A DNA stretch of 64,000 nt from Pseudoalteromonas rubra (GCF_005887095.1 NZ_PNCI01000022.1:1-64000), one strand, 5' to 3'; shown: positions 57,323 through 64,000, counted from the first letter of the stretch. Translations and numbers: made by a program. Notes: a model not told the origin generated them from the sequence alone.

Positions 57323-58243
57323 ATGAACAACGTCTTTTTGTATACGATCACTGTCCTTATCTGGGGCTCAACCTGGCTGGCGATTGAGTTTCAGCTGGGC
57401 ACGGTCGACGAAGTGGTCTCTTTGTTTTACCGCTTTGCAATTTCTGCGGCCTGCATGTGGTGCTATGTGCTGATCAAGCGCCCCCCGATGCGCTACTCGC
57501 TCACGGATCATGGCTTTTTTATGCTGCTGGCTCTGGGTAACTTTGGGCTAAATTATCTGTTGTTATACTGGGCGCAGGGCAGCCTGACTTCTGCCATGGC
57601 GTCGATTGCCTTTTCGTTGCTGCTGGTTGCCAATATCGTCAATACGCGGTTGTTTTTTGCCAAACCCATCGCCGGGCGTATTTATATCGGTGCCACACTG
57701 GGGCTCGGTGGTATTGTCAGTTTATTCTGGCAGGACTTAGTTAGCGCCGATCTGAACAGCGAGGCATTCATTGGCTTGCTACTGGCACTGGCTGGCATGT
57801 TTACCGCATCACTGGGCAATATGGTCAGTGTACGTAATTCCAACCGCCAGATTGGCGTACTGCAAGGCAATGCCTGGGGTATGTTGTACAGTGCACTGTT
57901 TTTAGGCGGCTATGTGGCACTCAGCCCGCTACAATTTAGTATTGAAGCCAGTACCAGTTACTGGGGCTCTTTGCTGTATCTGTCGGTATTCGGTACCGTT
58001 ATTGCGTTTGCCTGTTATTTCCATCTGCTCAAAAACATTGGACCGGAAAAAGCCAGTTACCTGATCGTCCTGTTTCCTCTGGTGGCCGTCACACTCAGCA
58101 CCTGGTTTGAAGGGTTTGTCTGGCAGCTTAACACCTTTATCGGATTTTCTCTGGTACTGATCGGCAACGCCATAGTACTCACGCCCTATCAGCGTATTCG
58201 CGCCTGGCTTAGTCCGACAAGAACGTCTCAGGCAGAGTCCTGA
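57323..58243 (+). CDS. EamA-family transporter
   Basis: A 306-residue inner-membrane protein with ten helices in two EamA repeats (WGSTWLAIEFQLG near the start; the second half begins near residue 150). It is a DMT-fold exporter or importer of small metabolites. Its divergence from a MocR regulator suggests control by PLP-like or amino-compound signals; the substrate is unknown. Its 3' end overlaps the convergent lipid kinase gene by 35 bases. Confidence 0.85.
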   Translation: MNNVFLYTITVLIWGSTWLAIEFQLGTVDEVVSLFYRFAISAACMWCYVLIKRPPMRYSLTDHGFFMLLALGNFGLNYLLLYWAQGSLTSAMASIAFSLLLVANIVNTRLFFAKPIAGRIYIGATLGLGGIVSLFWQDLVSADLNSEAFIGLLLALAGMFTASLGNMVSVRNSNRQIGVLQGNAWGMLYSALFLGGYVALSPLQFSIEASTSYWGSLLYLSVFGTVIAFACYFHLLKNIGPEKASYLIVLFPLVAVTLSTWFEGFVWQLNTFIGFSLVLIGNAIVLTPYQRIRAWLSPTRTSQAES

Positions 58244-59072
58244 GTTGTAAGGCACCCGGGAGGCTTCGGATTGTGACGGGTGTTTGCGCCACCAGGTCGC
58301 CATCCGCCTCCACCATCAGATTAGCTGTTGTAATGGTTATTTCAGCGCGTTTTTCACGATATACCCAGGGCAAGCGCTGGTGACATCCAACCAGCATCGC
58401 CGCGAACACCACTAAACGCTGCCACCAGGCGCAGGCACTAAACCACATACATTCCAGCTGACCATCGTGCAGCCTGGCACACGGTGCGGGCTGCAACCCG
58501 GCAGCAAAGTAACGGCCATTGGCCAGCAGCAGCATCATCCCCTGCTCCAGCACAGGACCTTGCGACGTGGCAACGCTGACAGTCGGCGCGCAGAATATCT
58601 GCCTGATCCCACCCCATACATAACTCAGTGGCCCGGCGCGTTTATTACCCCGCATGCCCTGCACCACCTCAGCACTAAAGCCCACCCCGGCAATATTGAC
58701 GAAGTAGCGCTCACCGATGGCACCCAGGTCTATCGACATACTGTGAGCAGAGAAAACGGCCGCTCTCCAGTGTCGCTCGGTGTAACCAAACTGACGGCAA
58801 AAATCGTTCCCCGTACCTGCAGGCAGGCAAGCCAGTGTTATTGGTAAACCATAGATGGCATTAACAACCAAATTAATGGTGCCATCTCCGCCAACCACCA
58901 CCACCTGTTGCTGTTCCTGCGCCAGGGCCCTGATCGCTTTGCAATCCTGACCGTAGAATCCACTCGTATCGTACCAACGAACGGCCAGCTGACGTTGCTT
59001 AACCTGAGCCCGCAACCAATTTAACTGCCGTTGCAACTTCCGCCCACTTCCAGGCTTATAAACAACTAACAA
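58209..59072 (-). CDS. Diacylglycerol/lipid kinase family protein (YegS-like)
   Basis: A 287-residue kinase of the DAGK catalytic family. Visible marks are the N-terminal VVYKPGSGRKLQ, the nucleotide site GGDGTINLVVNAI, the PAGTGNDFCRQFG motif, and a C-terminal beta domain (MVEADGDLVAQTP). It phosphorylates diacylglycerol, phosphatidylglycerol or a related lipid. The start is TTG with GAGAGG upstream, and no ATG is available. Its end overlaps the EamA gene. Confidence 0.85.
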   Translation of the reverse strand: MLVVYKPGSGRKLQRQLNWLRAQVKQRQLAVRWYDTSGFYGQDCKAIRALAQEQQQVVVVGGDGTINLVVNAIYGLPITLACLPAGTGNDFCRQFGYTERHWRAAVFSAHSMSIDLGAIGERYFVNIAGVGFSAEVVQGMRGNKRAGPLSYVWGGIRQIFCAPTVSVATSQGPVLEQGMMLLLANGRYFAAGLQPAPCARLHDGQLECMWFSACAWWQRLVVFAAMLVGCHQRLPWVYREKRAEITITTANLMVEADGDLVAQTPVTIRSLPGALQLRTLPETFLSD

Positions 59073-59372
59073 AACGCCCTCTCAAAAACAAACTCAACTT
59101 ATCTGAATAAATACCCAAAAATAAAGACACAAAAAGCAAAGCACAAAAACAAACCCATGATAAAAAACAAATTAATGAAAAACCACCCATTCAATCGATT
59201 GAATAAATAATCATAACGATGATTTACTCAAAGCAAAAACCCTGCGCTTTTCATTAGTTTTTCTAATCCCTCATCAGCAATTTTTATCGTTTTATTTTTA
59301 GTCACAATGCGCGCAAAATAACCATGTCGATACAGACAACATTGTTACTTTTAAGATTTTGAGGAGTCAGAC
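59073..59372. other. AT-rich leader region before the small ORF
   Basis: These 300 bases lie between the lipid kinase gene and the small ORF. They are very rich in A and T and hold long A tracts, but I see no gene. They should contain the promoters of both flanking units. Confidence 0.45.
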
Positions 59373-59522
59373 ATGCTTAATTCAGCTGCAGCGTGCAGCA
59401 ACACGCAAACCACCCTAAACACAGCCACAGCGCCTGGTATCAAGCGCCGCGTTAACCTAAAGGCCTGGTTAAACACTGTGGGTAAACAACTGATGTTAAG
59501 TCAGGTGGTTATGTATAAGTAA
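59373..59522 (+). CDS. Small ORF of 49 residues, function unknown
   Basis: A 49-codon frame with a very strong ribosome binding site (GAGGAG seven bases before the ATG) and a good terminator ten bases after the stop. The product starts MLNSAAACSNTQ, has a Thr/Ala-rich first half, a short basic patch (KRRVNLK) and a hydrophobic-amphipathic end (LMLSQVVMYK). I do not recognise it. Frame, ribosome site and terminator together make a real small transcription unit likely. It may be a small protein or a leader peptide. It lies 199 bases before the tRNA-Ser pair. Confidence 0.6.
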   Translation: MLNSAAACSNTQTTLNTATAPGIKRRVNLKAWLNTVGKQLMLSQVVMYK

Positions 59523-59531
59523 GTCTGCCTC

Positions 59532-59566
59532 GGGCATGTTCCCCCCGACCGTACATGCCCTTTTTT
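59532..59566 (+). terminator. Terminator of the small ORF
   Basis: The stem GGGCATGT (59532-59539) pairs perfectly with ACATGCCC (59553-59560) and is followed by six T. Confidence 0.9.
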
Positions 59567-59682
59567 CTGCACGCCTCCTGTCACTCAATATCATAAAATA
59601 CGCTTTATCGCCCAGATTTCATTCAAGTTAATAAAAAAAGCCACATTTGCGTACAAAAATTAAGCAAACAAATTAAAAACTA

Positions 59683-59711
59683 TTTACAGCATCAAATTCG
59701 CTAAGTATTAT
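59683..59711 (+). promoter_or_regulatory. Promoter of the tRNA-Ser pair
   Basis: TTTACA (59683-59688) and TATTAT (59706-59711) are separated by exactly 17 bases, and the first tRNA base follows 11 bases after the second box. Consensus match and position fit a strong sigma-70 promoter. Confidence 0.7.
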
Positions 59712-59721
59712 CTTTGCCCAT

Positions 59722-59812
59722 GGAGAGATGGCTGAGTGGTTGAAAGCACCGGTCTTGAAAACCGGCATACGTTAATAGCGTATCTAGGGTTCAAATCCCT
59801 ATCTCTCCGCCA
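59722..59812 (+). tRNA. tRNA-Ser (anticodon TGA)
   Basis: A 91-base class II tRNA with the acceptor stem GGAGAGA paired with TCTCTCC, encoded CCA, and the anticodon loop CTTGAAA (anticodon TGA) between CCGGT and ACCGG. The long variable arm is typical of serine tRNAs. It reads UCA and related codons. It precedes tRNA-Ser(GCT) by 18 bases and is probably in the same transcript. Confidence 0.96.
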
Positions 59813-59830
59813 TTTTTAAGTTTTTGCGCC

Positions 59831-59923
59831 GGAGAGGTGGCCGAGTGGCTGAAGGCGCTCCCCTGCTAAGGGAGTATAGGGTTTGTAGCCCTATCGAGGG
59901 TTCGAATCCCTCCTTCTCCGCCA
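59831..59923 (+). tRNA. tRNA-Ser (anticodon GCT)
   Basis: A 93-base class II tRNA. The acceptor stem GGAGAGG pairs with CTTCTCC (one G-T pair). CCA is encoded. The anticodon loop is CTGCTAA (anticodon GCT), with a long variable arm. It reads AGC and AGU. Its last 20 bases plus two recur, with one mismatch, 185 bases downstream. Confidence 0.96.
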
Positions 59924-59934
59924 TTAATGCTGAG

Positions 59935-59960
59935 AAAACCGCCTTTACGGCGGTTTTTTT
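59935..59960 (+). terminator. Terminator of the tRNA-Ser operon
   Basis: The stem AACCGCC (59937-59943) pairs with GGCGGTT (59949-59955) around TTTAC, followed by a run of T. It is the first of five almost identical terminators in this stretch. Confidence 0.9.
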
Positions 59961-59978
59961 ATGCCTGAAATAAACCTG

Positions 59979-60075
59979 TTCACGAATGAGAAGGTGGGTG
60001 AGAACCCTCGACCAGGGTTAATTTTGTCTGGAACAAAATTGAACGCACTTCAGTGCGGCCCGCAGGGCAAAATAC
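59979..60075 (+). repeat. Hairpin-rich repeat element, copy 1
   Basis: This 97-bp element recurs in the same direction at 60400-60500, with only a four-base gap (CGAC missing here) and a few substitutions. It holds consecutive short hairpins: AACCCT/AGGGTT (60003-60019), AATTTTGT/ACAAAATT (60020-60040), CGCAC/GTGCG (60044-60057) and GCCC/GGGC (60058-60068). A fifth, CAAAATAC/GTATTTTG (60068-60088), runs past its end. Confidence 0.85.
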
Positions 60076-60090
60076 AGGACGTATTTTGTC

Positions 60091-60110
60091 ATCCCTTCTT
60101 CTCCGCCATT
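60091..60110 (+). repeat. Copy of the tRNA-Ser(GCT) 3' end
   Basis: Twenty bases here match 59906-59925 (T-arm end, acceptor strand, CCA and two flanking bases of tRNA-Ser(GCT)) at 19 positions. Such duplications of a tRNA 3' end are what tRNA-targeting integrases leave behind, or they can arise by tandem duplication. Confidence 0.8.
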
Positions 60111-60147
60111 GCTTTTAAAAGAACCGCCTTTATTGGCGGTTTTTTTT
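60111..60147 (+). terminator. Terminator 2 of the array
   Basis: The stem AACCGCC (60122-60128) pairs with GGCGGTT (60135-60141), followed by a T run to 60147. It follows the copied tRNA 3' end directly. Confidence 0.88.
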
Positions 60148-60381
60148 ATGCCCGAAAGCGAATCCCTCACTCTTGTGCACACACCATTGCTTTTAAAAGA
60201 ACCGCCTTTATTGGCGGTTTTTTTTATGCCTGAAAGCGAATCCCTCACTCTTGTGCACACATCATTGCTTTTAAGAGAACCGTCCCAATGTGGACGGTTT
60301 TTTTATGCCCGAAAGCGAATCCCTCACTCTTGTGCACACATCATTTATAATAAAAGAACCGCCTTTATTGGCGGTTTTTTT
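60148..60381 (+). repeat. Tandem array of three ~78-bp units, each with a terminator
   Basis: Units lie at 60148-60225, 60226-60304 and 60305-60381 (78, 79 and 77 bases). Each holds GAAAGCGAATCCCTCACTC, then TTGTGCACACA, then (in the first two) CATTGCTTTTAA, and ends in a terminator (stems at 60200-60219, 60278-60299 and 60357-60376). CGAATCCCTC is identical to the T-arm end of tRNA-Ser(GCT). The second unit has a changed stem (CCGTCC with GGACGG) that keeps pairing. Five terminators in all lie between 59935 and 60381. Confidence 0.9.
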
Positions 60382-60399
60382 ATGCCCAAATTTTACCTC

Positions 60400-60500
60400 T
60401 TCACGAATGAAAAGGTGGGTGAGAACCCTCGACCAGGGTTCGACAATTTTGTCTGGAACAAAATTGAACGCACTTCAGTTCGGCCCGCAGGGCAAAATAC
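60400..60500 (+). repeat. Hairpin-rich repeat element, copy 2
   Basis: A 101-bp direct copy of 59979-60075. Its third hairpin is damaged (GTGCG is GTTCG here). The 3' arm of the last hairpin and the tRNA-end copy are missing, so this copy looks truncated at its right side. The similarity to copy 1 starts further left, near the T run at 60381. Confidence 0.85.
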
Positions 60501-60513
60501 AACCAGGTACACA

Positions 60514-60545
60514 AAAGCCCCGGCAGAGTACAGGGGCTTTCATAT
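60514..60545 (+). terminator. Hairpin at the end of the array
   Basis: The stem AAAGCCCC (60514-60521) pairs with GGGGCTTT (60533-60540) around an 11-base loop. Only three T follow, so it is a weak intrinsic terminator, possibly bidirectional. Confidence 0.55.
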
Positions 60546-60790
60546 TGCATTGCCTGAATAGACATCTTTGGACATCAATTGAATGCCCTAGTTTGGAATG
60601 GCAATCGCTTTAAACTATTCTAAAAATCGGTTTGCGTATGTATAGAACTGAAGTTTGATTTATTGCACCCAACAAAAAAATTAACAAAAAGTTAATCTTA
60701 AAAGAACTTGTTCCTGTATATTTATTGAGCTCATGTCGTTTTTTGAGCAGGAAGTATCTCAACTTAAATATAATAGATAAGGAAACTCAG

Positions 60791-61288
60791 ATGAAAAATC
60801 TTACTATAAGTCTACTTTTTGCTGCCACCAGTATGGGGGCACTAGCACAAAGCAACGGGAGCGCAGTACTTCCTCATTACATATTCTCTGGCTCTGATAA
60901 ATCAAATACTTTCATTTATCTTACGAATACGACAGATTCAATGCTGGAAGTTGAAGTGACTTTCAGAACGGATGTTGGTGCCATATTGTATGATGATGGG
61001 AACGTGATAGGTGGAAATATTGAGATCTGGAATACCCTGTTTGAAGATGAACCAACATCAGGACCCGGCCCATCGGCCATTTTGACGCTACGAGGTCGCA
61101 GCACGTCATTAATAAAACTTAAATCCATTGCAGTCAACAATAGCGCTAGTGGTATCGCAACGATCAGCTGGACATCACCTGAGAACGTCACTGAAGCTTT
61201 AATATCTCATGCTCGCGTAACGAGAAAGGAAGGAACCACATCAGAAAGCAGCTATGCCGTTCAGGTTAATGGTGGAAAAGCATTCTAA
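60791..61288 (+). CDS. Small secreted protein of unknown function
   Basis: A 165-residue protein I do not recognise. A signal peptide (1-19, ending GALAQS) shows export. The rest looks like a single beta-sandwich domain (alternating hydrophobic strands, for example FIYLTNTTDSMLEVEVTF). AAGGAAA lies before the ATG at 60791; the open extension to 60725 has none. The coding sequence is more AT-rich than the neighbours, and it sits next to the repeat array, so recent acquisition is possible. Confidence 0.65.
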   Translation: MKNLTISLLFAATSMGALAQSNGSAVLPHYIFSGSDKSNTFIYLTNTTDSMLEVEVTFRTDVGAILYDDGNVIGGNIEIWNTLFEDEPTSGPGPSAILTLRGRSTSLIKLKSIAVNNSASGIATISWTSPENVTEALISHARVTRKEGTTSESSYAVQVNGGKAF

Positions 61289-61834
61289 GTCCCTAAGGAT
61301 ATTGATCTGAGGTTGGCTAATCTCCATCGATAAAGATCTAAGTATACCCGCTTTTTACTGGCATTTATTGTTTTAGCATCCGCTTCCAGACATACCAAAA
61401 GTGCATTGACCCGGTAGTTTGGACAGCAGATGCTTTATCTGGGTACCAACCACGTAAGAGATGACTTACCTGCACCCCAAAAGGCTAAACGGCCGTTGTG
61501 TGTCCACCCTCATCACGCATCTGTATATCACTTTTTAAGTTTCTATATTGGTGTAATTCGCTGCGTTTGTGAAGTCACAAGCATCTGAGCTAGCTGTGTT
61601 TTTCATAAGGGCAGCAGTCACTCCCTGCCGCGTACCGAGCCGCCGGCCTTAGTATCAATGCCCGACTCCACACTCGTTGCACATTTCAGTGCTGGAATAT
61701 CTGTATTCAAAAAGGGAGAGCCAGAGCGTGTCACTTTGTCTGTGTTTTTGGTCGTCAGGTTTACCTGCGCCAGTAAGCAACATGCACAAAACCGGCTACC
61801 TGATCACCCTGACAACCGAACACTGAGTAAAAGC
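61289..61834. other. Intergenic region upstream of speD
   Basis: These 546 bases hold no gene I can support. The speD frame stays open back to 61658, but that extension has no ribosome binding site and no family match. A segment near 61413-61440 (GACCCGGTAGTTTGGACAGC) recalls insertion-sequence ends, but no partner repeat or transposase remains. Confidence 0.45.
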
Positions 61835-62272
61835 ATGACTAAACCCGCATCCACAACACAGCTTGTTCACCCACTGGGCCAGCACATTATTGTCGATATT
61901 TTTGATGCCTCTAACCTCATCGGTGAGCAGCACATAGAAGAGATGATGATTGAATGTGCCAACGCAGCAAACGCCACCATTTTGAAAACCCATTTGCACC
62001 CATTTGAAACCAATGGCGGTGTGTCGGGCATGATCATTCTGGCTGAAAGCCATATTTCTATCCACACCTGGCCAGAATATAACTTTGCTGCCATGGACAT
62101 TTTTATGTGTGGTGATGCACAGCCTGAGCTGTGCCTGGAGGTGATAGAACAGTGTTTTCAACCAGGCAAGATGGTGGTGAACACCCTCACACGAGGTGGC
62201 TCTGTCAGCCAGGCCGGAGAATTTCAGCCGCTTTTACACAACCAGTTACACGCAACGCAAAAAACCGCATAA
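61835..62272 (+). CDS. speD: S-adenosylmethionine decarboxylase proenzyme
   Basis: A 145-residue pyruvoyl enzyme of the short class. It has HIIVDIFDASNLI near residue 15, and the self-cleavage site AESHISIHTWPEY, where the Ser of HIS becomes the pyruvoyl group. The C-terminal part follows, with MDIFMCGD. It makes decarboxylated AdoMet, the aminopropyl donor. The start MTKPASTTQ at 61835 is chosen because the domain begins just after it; the upstream open frame (to 61658) is rich in unlikely residues. speE follows 18 bases later and uses its product. Confidence 0.93.
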   Translation: MTKPASTTQLVHPLGQHIIVDIFDASNLIGEQHIEEMMIECANAANATILKTHLHPFETNGGVSGMIILAESHISIHTWPEYNFAAMDIFMCGDAQPELCLEVIEQCFQPGKMVVNTLTRGGSVSQAGEFQPLLHNQLHATQKTA

Positions 62273-62290
62273 AACGGAGTATTCACGCAC

Positions 62291-63253
62291 ATGACTAAGA
62301 TTAATTGGCATTATGAGCAAATGACAAGTGGCGTTCACATTGCACTTCGTTCAGAAAAAGATTTGGTAGATGTAGAAACCGAGTTCCAGGATGTCAGCAT
62401 TTTTGAAACCCGCCACCTGGGTAAAGTAATGCGCATAGACGATGGGATCCAGGTCACCACCAAAGGGGAGCACATTTATCATGAGATGATGGCACATGTG
62501 CCTATCCTCTTTCATGGTCAGGTCAAGAACGTATTGATCGTTGGCGGTGGCGATGGCGGCAGTGCCCGCGAAGTATTAAAACACCAGAGCGTAGAAAACG
62601 TGGTCATGGTGGATATTGATGAGCAAATTATTCAACTGAGCCGCAAGTACTTGCCAGAAATTAACAATGGCGCATTTGACGATCCCAGATTTGTACTGCG
62701 CATTGGAGATGGCGCCGATATCATCTCTCAGTACAGTGACTGTTTTGACCTGATCATCTTGGATGCAGCTGACCCGGATGGCGGTGCGTCGGAAACCCTG
62801 TTCACCCAATCCTTTTTTGGTAACTGCTTAACCGCACTAAAAGCTGACGGCATTTTAGTGGCACAAGGTGGTACGCCTTATTTTGAGCCCTATATGATGC
62901 AGTCGATGGTATCTCGTTTAACTCAGGCGTTTAACAATCCGGCTGGCATCTATATGGGCGGATGTTACGACTATTTTGGCGGCTCCCATGCGTTTATCTG
63001 GGCAACGCGCAGCGGCACCATCAACACACTGTCGCTCGCTGAACTCGAAACACGCTTTAATCAGGCCGACATTCAAACAAAATACTACTCGCCGGAAGCA
63101 CACTTTGGTGCCTTCTTCTTATCTAAAGATATGCGGGATTACGTCAACCAGGCCGTAAACTGTGAGAACGTGGATGAACTGTCGATGCCTGCCGCTGGCG
63201 ACTGGGATGACTATACGCCAGAAACCTCTAACCAGAATGAAGACGACGACTAG
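62291..63253 (+). CDS. speE: Spermidine synthase
   Basis: A 320-residue aminopropyltransferase. The N-terminal beta domain (residues 1-75) contains VETEFQDVSIFETRHLGKVM. The catalytic Rossmann domain carries the nucleoside loop LIVGGGDGGSAREVLK near residue 80, the acidic VMVDIDEQII and the catalytic Asp region LIILDAADPDGG. It transfers an aminopropyl group to putrescine, giving spermidine. The C-terminal ~35 residues are an acidic extension (DDYTPETSNQNEDDD). CGGAG lies ten bases before the ATG. It is coupled with speD. Confidence 0.95.
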   Translation: MTKINWHYEQMTSGVHIALRSEKDLVDVETEFQDVSIFETRHLGKVMRIDDGIQVTTKGEHIYHEMMAHVPILFHGQVKNVLIVGGGDGGSAREVLKHQSVENVVMVDIDEQIIQLSRKYLPEINNGAFDDPRFVLRIGDGADIISQYSDCFDLIILDAADPDGGASETLFTQSFFGNCLTALKADGILVAQGGTPYFEPYMMQSMVSRLTQAFNNPAGIYMGGCYDYFGGSHAFIWATRSGTINTLSLAELETRFNQADIQTKYYSPEAHFGAFFLSKDMRDYVNQAVNCENVDELSMPAAGDWDDYTPETSNQNEDDD

Positions 63254-63297
63254 CGCTTACCCTGCTGCCATAAAAGCAGATTAGTATACAAGTCAGA

Positions 63298-63342
63298 GCC
63301 ACTGAAACGACCAGCATCGTTGTCTCAGTGGCTTGTTTATTC
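63298..63342 (+). terminator. Terminator of speD-speE
   Basis: The outer stem GCCACTGA (63298-63305) pairs with TCAGTGGC (63325-63332), and an inner stem AACGA pairs with TCGTT, with a three-base bulge. TTGTTTATT follows. Confidence 0.75.
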
Positions 63343-63400
63343 CTGGCTCTGGCCAAACAGCCGGAGCGCAACCAGATACGTGCGGGTGCCACACAAAGCG

Positions 63401-64000
63401 ATGAAGCCATTATTTACGCTATTTGAAAAAATAGGCCACAAAGACACATTCGACAGCCAGTTGCATGAGGCCGAACACAATCTTCCGTTTATCCGCCAGT
63501 GCGCCAAAGAGTTTTCTGGTTGGATAGCCGTTGCATTTATCATTTCTTTGCTGGGCGGCTTATTGCAAATTGTGACCTTTGACTTTCTGGGTGAGCTGGT
63601 CGACTGGCTGGATACCTCCAGTGACAAAACACAACTGAACAATAAAGGACACCAGCTGGCATTGTTCGCTGTGGCCATTGCCGTTTTGATCCCCGCACTT
63701 ACCCTGGTTAAGAACCTGGTGTTTCATCAGCTGCTTGGGCCTAACCTGCAAAAAAACACCATTGTAAAACTGTATCGCACTTTAATTGCATCGCCTGCCA
63801 GTTATCACGAAGAAGACGACCCGGGATCCACAGCCATTGTGATTGTGGATACCTCCGAAGCCATCATAGATGTAGTGTTGCAATTCTGTGGCTTTGCCGG
63901 GTTTTTACTGGCATTTTTGGGCGCGCTGCTGTTTTACGTTGGCAACATAGATGGCTGGCTGACGCTGCCTTTCCTTATCTGGACAGGCCTGTTTCTGGCC
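63401..64000 (+). CDS. ABC transporter permease-ATPase, N-terminal part (runs off the window)
   Basis: The first 200 codons of an open frame, cut by the window end. The visible part is an ABC exporter-type membrane domain: FIRQCAKEFSGW, two membrane helices (about 38-62 and 85-105), the coupling-helix-like region LYRTLIASPASYHEE, and two more helices after residue 150. The nucleotide-binding domain should lie beyond 64000. The ATG at 63401 lacks a strong ribosome binding site, and a GTG five codons upstream is possible. The substrate is unknown; a tie to polyamine export is suggested only by the adjacent speE. Confidence 0.75.
   Translation, partial: MKPLFTLFEKIGHKDTFDSQLHEAEHNLPFIRQCAKEFSGWIAVAFIISLLGGLLQIVTFDFLGELVDWLDTSSDKTQLNNKGHQLALFAVAIAVLIPALTLVKNLVFHQLLGPNLQKNTIVKLYRTLIASPASYHEEDDPGSTAIVIVDTSEAIIDVVLQFCGFAGFLLAFLGALLFYVGNIDGWLTLPFLIWTGLFLA

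Noticed and set aside
59961..60233. Open frame of 90 codons through the first repeats
   Set aside because: The 78-bp period is a multiple of three, so terminators and repeats stay open in several frames. There is no ribosome binding site, and two frames give repeating peptides. Best seen as a by-product.
60148..60381. Tandem repeats as a CRISPR array
   Set aside because: Units are adjacent without variable spacers, are 78 bases long and end in terminators. No cas genes are present.
60109..60561. Open frame of 150 codons across the array
   Set aside because: Same reason: repeat-driven openness over several terminators. A Tpr-like product as in E. coli rtT cannot be excluded but is not supported.
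61413..61440. Insertion-sequence-like end (GGTAGTTTGGACAG)
   Set aside because: Only one end-like string is visible; no inverted partner, target duplication or transposase remnant was found.
61658..61834. Longer N-terminus for speD
   Set aside because: The frame is open but has no ribosome binding site, and the family domain starts right after the ATG at 61835.

Overview
The window looks like a chromosomal segment of a marine gammaproteobacterium of the Alteromonadales, most likely Pseudoalteromonas or a close relative. This rests on gene order and protein families, not on a database search. Several blocks keep the enterobacterial order: gppA-rhlB/trxA-rho, ubiD-fre, hemC-hemD-hemX-hemY, lptM-dapF-DUF484-xerC-HAD. 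Large multidomain signalling proteins, a GlyGly-CTERM-type secreted subtilase and a DUF2884 protein add to the marine Alteromonadales flavour. No phage, CRISPR array or intact insertion sequence is visible.

Layout. 1-4.9 kb: rhlB-gppA on the minus strand, diverging from trxA and rho. 5-9.2 kb: a sensorless methyl-accepting protein convergent with a TPR-hybrid histidine kinase. 9.2-16 kb: a J-domain-like protein, the helicase DbpA, a secreted M28 peptidase and a PAS-GGDEF-EAL protein. 16-20 kb: ubiD, fre, a CBS-pair protein and adenosine deaminase. 20.2-25.9 kb: a compact minus-strand run cyaY-esterase-DUF2914-hemC-hemDX-hemY, where hemD and hemX are one reading frame. 26-32.4 kb: the plus-strand run lptM-lysA-dapF-DUF484-xerC-HAD, then a POT peptide transporter. 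32.4-41 kb: an unknown secreted protein, a sugar-nucleotide reductase, a retropepsin-like protease, a pseudouridine synthase, an EamA transporter, a diguanylate cyclase and a penicillin acylase family protein. 41-49 kb: a CHASE-PAS-GAF hybrid kinase, YceH, NadE, the pterin cluster folM-folE-folX, a YqaA-type membrane protein and a lipoprotein with a CxxS thioredoxin-like site. 49.3-59.1 kb: a truncated DUF2721 frame running through a terminator, a 1350-residue subtilase, cytochrome c', a PA3496-like protein, DUF2884, a MocR regulator diverging from an EamA transporter, and a lipid kinase. 59.1-60.6 kb: a small ORF with a strong ribosome binding site, two tRNA-Ser genes and a repeat array. 60.8-64 kb: a small secreted protein, speD-speE and the start of an ABC transporter.

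The most unusual part is 59.9-60.55 kb, just after tRNA-Ser(GCT). A near-perfect copy of the tRNA 3' end and a roughly 78-bp tandem repeat follow the tRNA. Each repeat carries a short tRNA-3'-like segment and a rho-independent terminator. Two direct copies of a ~100-bp element packed with small hairpins flank the array. It resembles in design the rtT repeats behind E. coli tyrT, although the sequence is different. Other points worth a look are the hemD-hemX fusion that keeps an internal ribosome binding site, the DUF2721 frame whose stop codon lies beyond its own terminator, and the 49-codon ORF before the tRNAs.

The rest is mostly core housekeeping: RNA decay and termination, ubiquinone, haem, lysine/peptidoglycan, chromosome dimer resolution, NAD, pterin and polyamine synthesis, mixed with accessory signalling and secreted enzymes.
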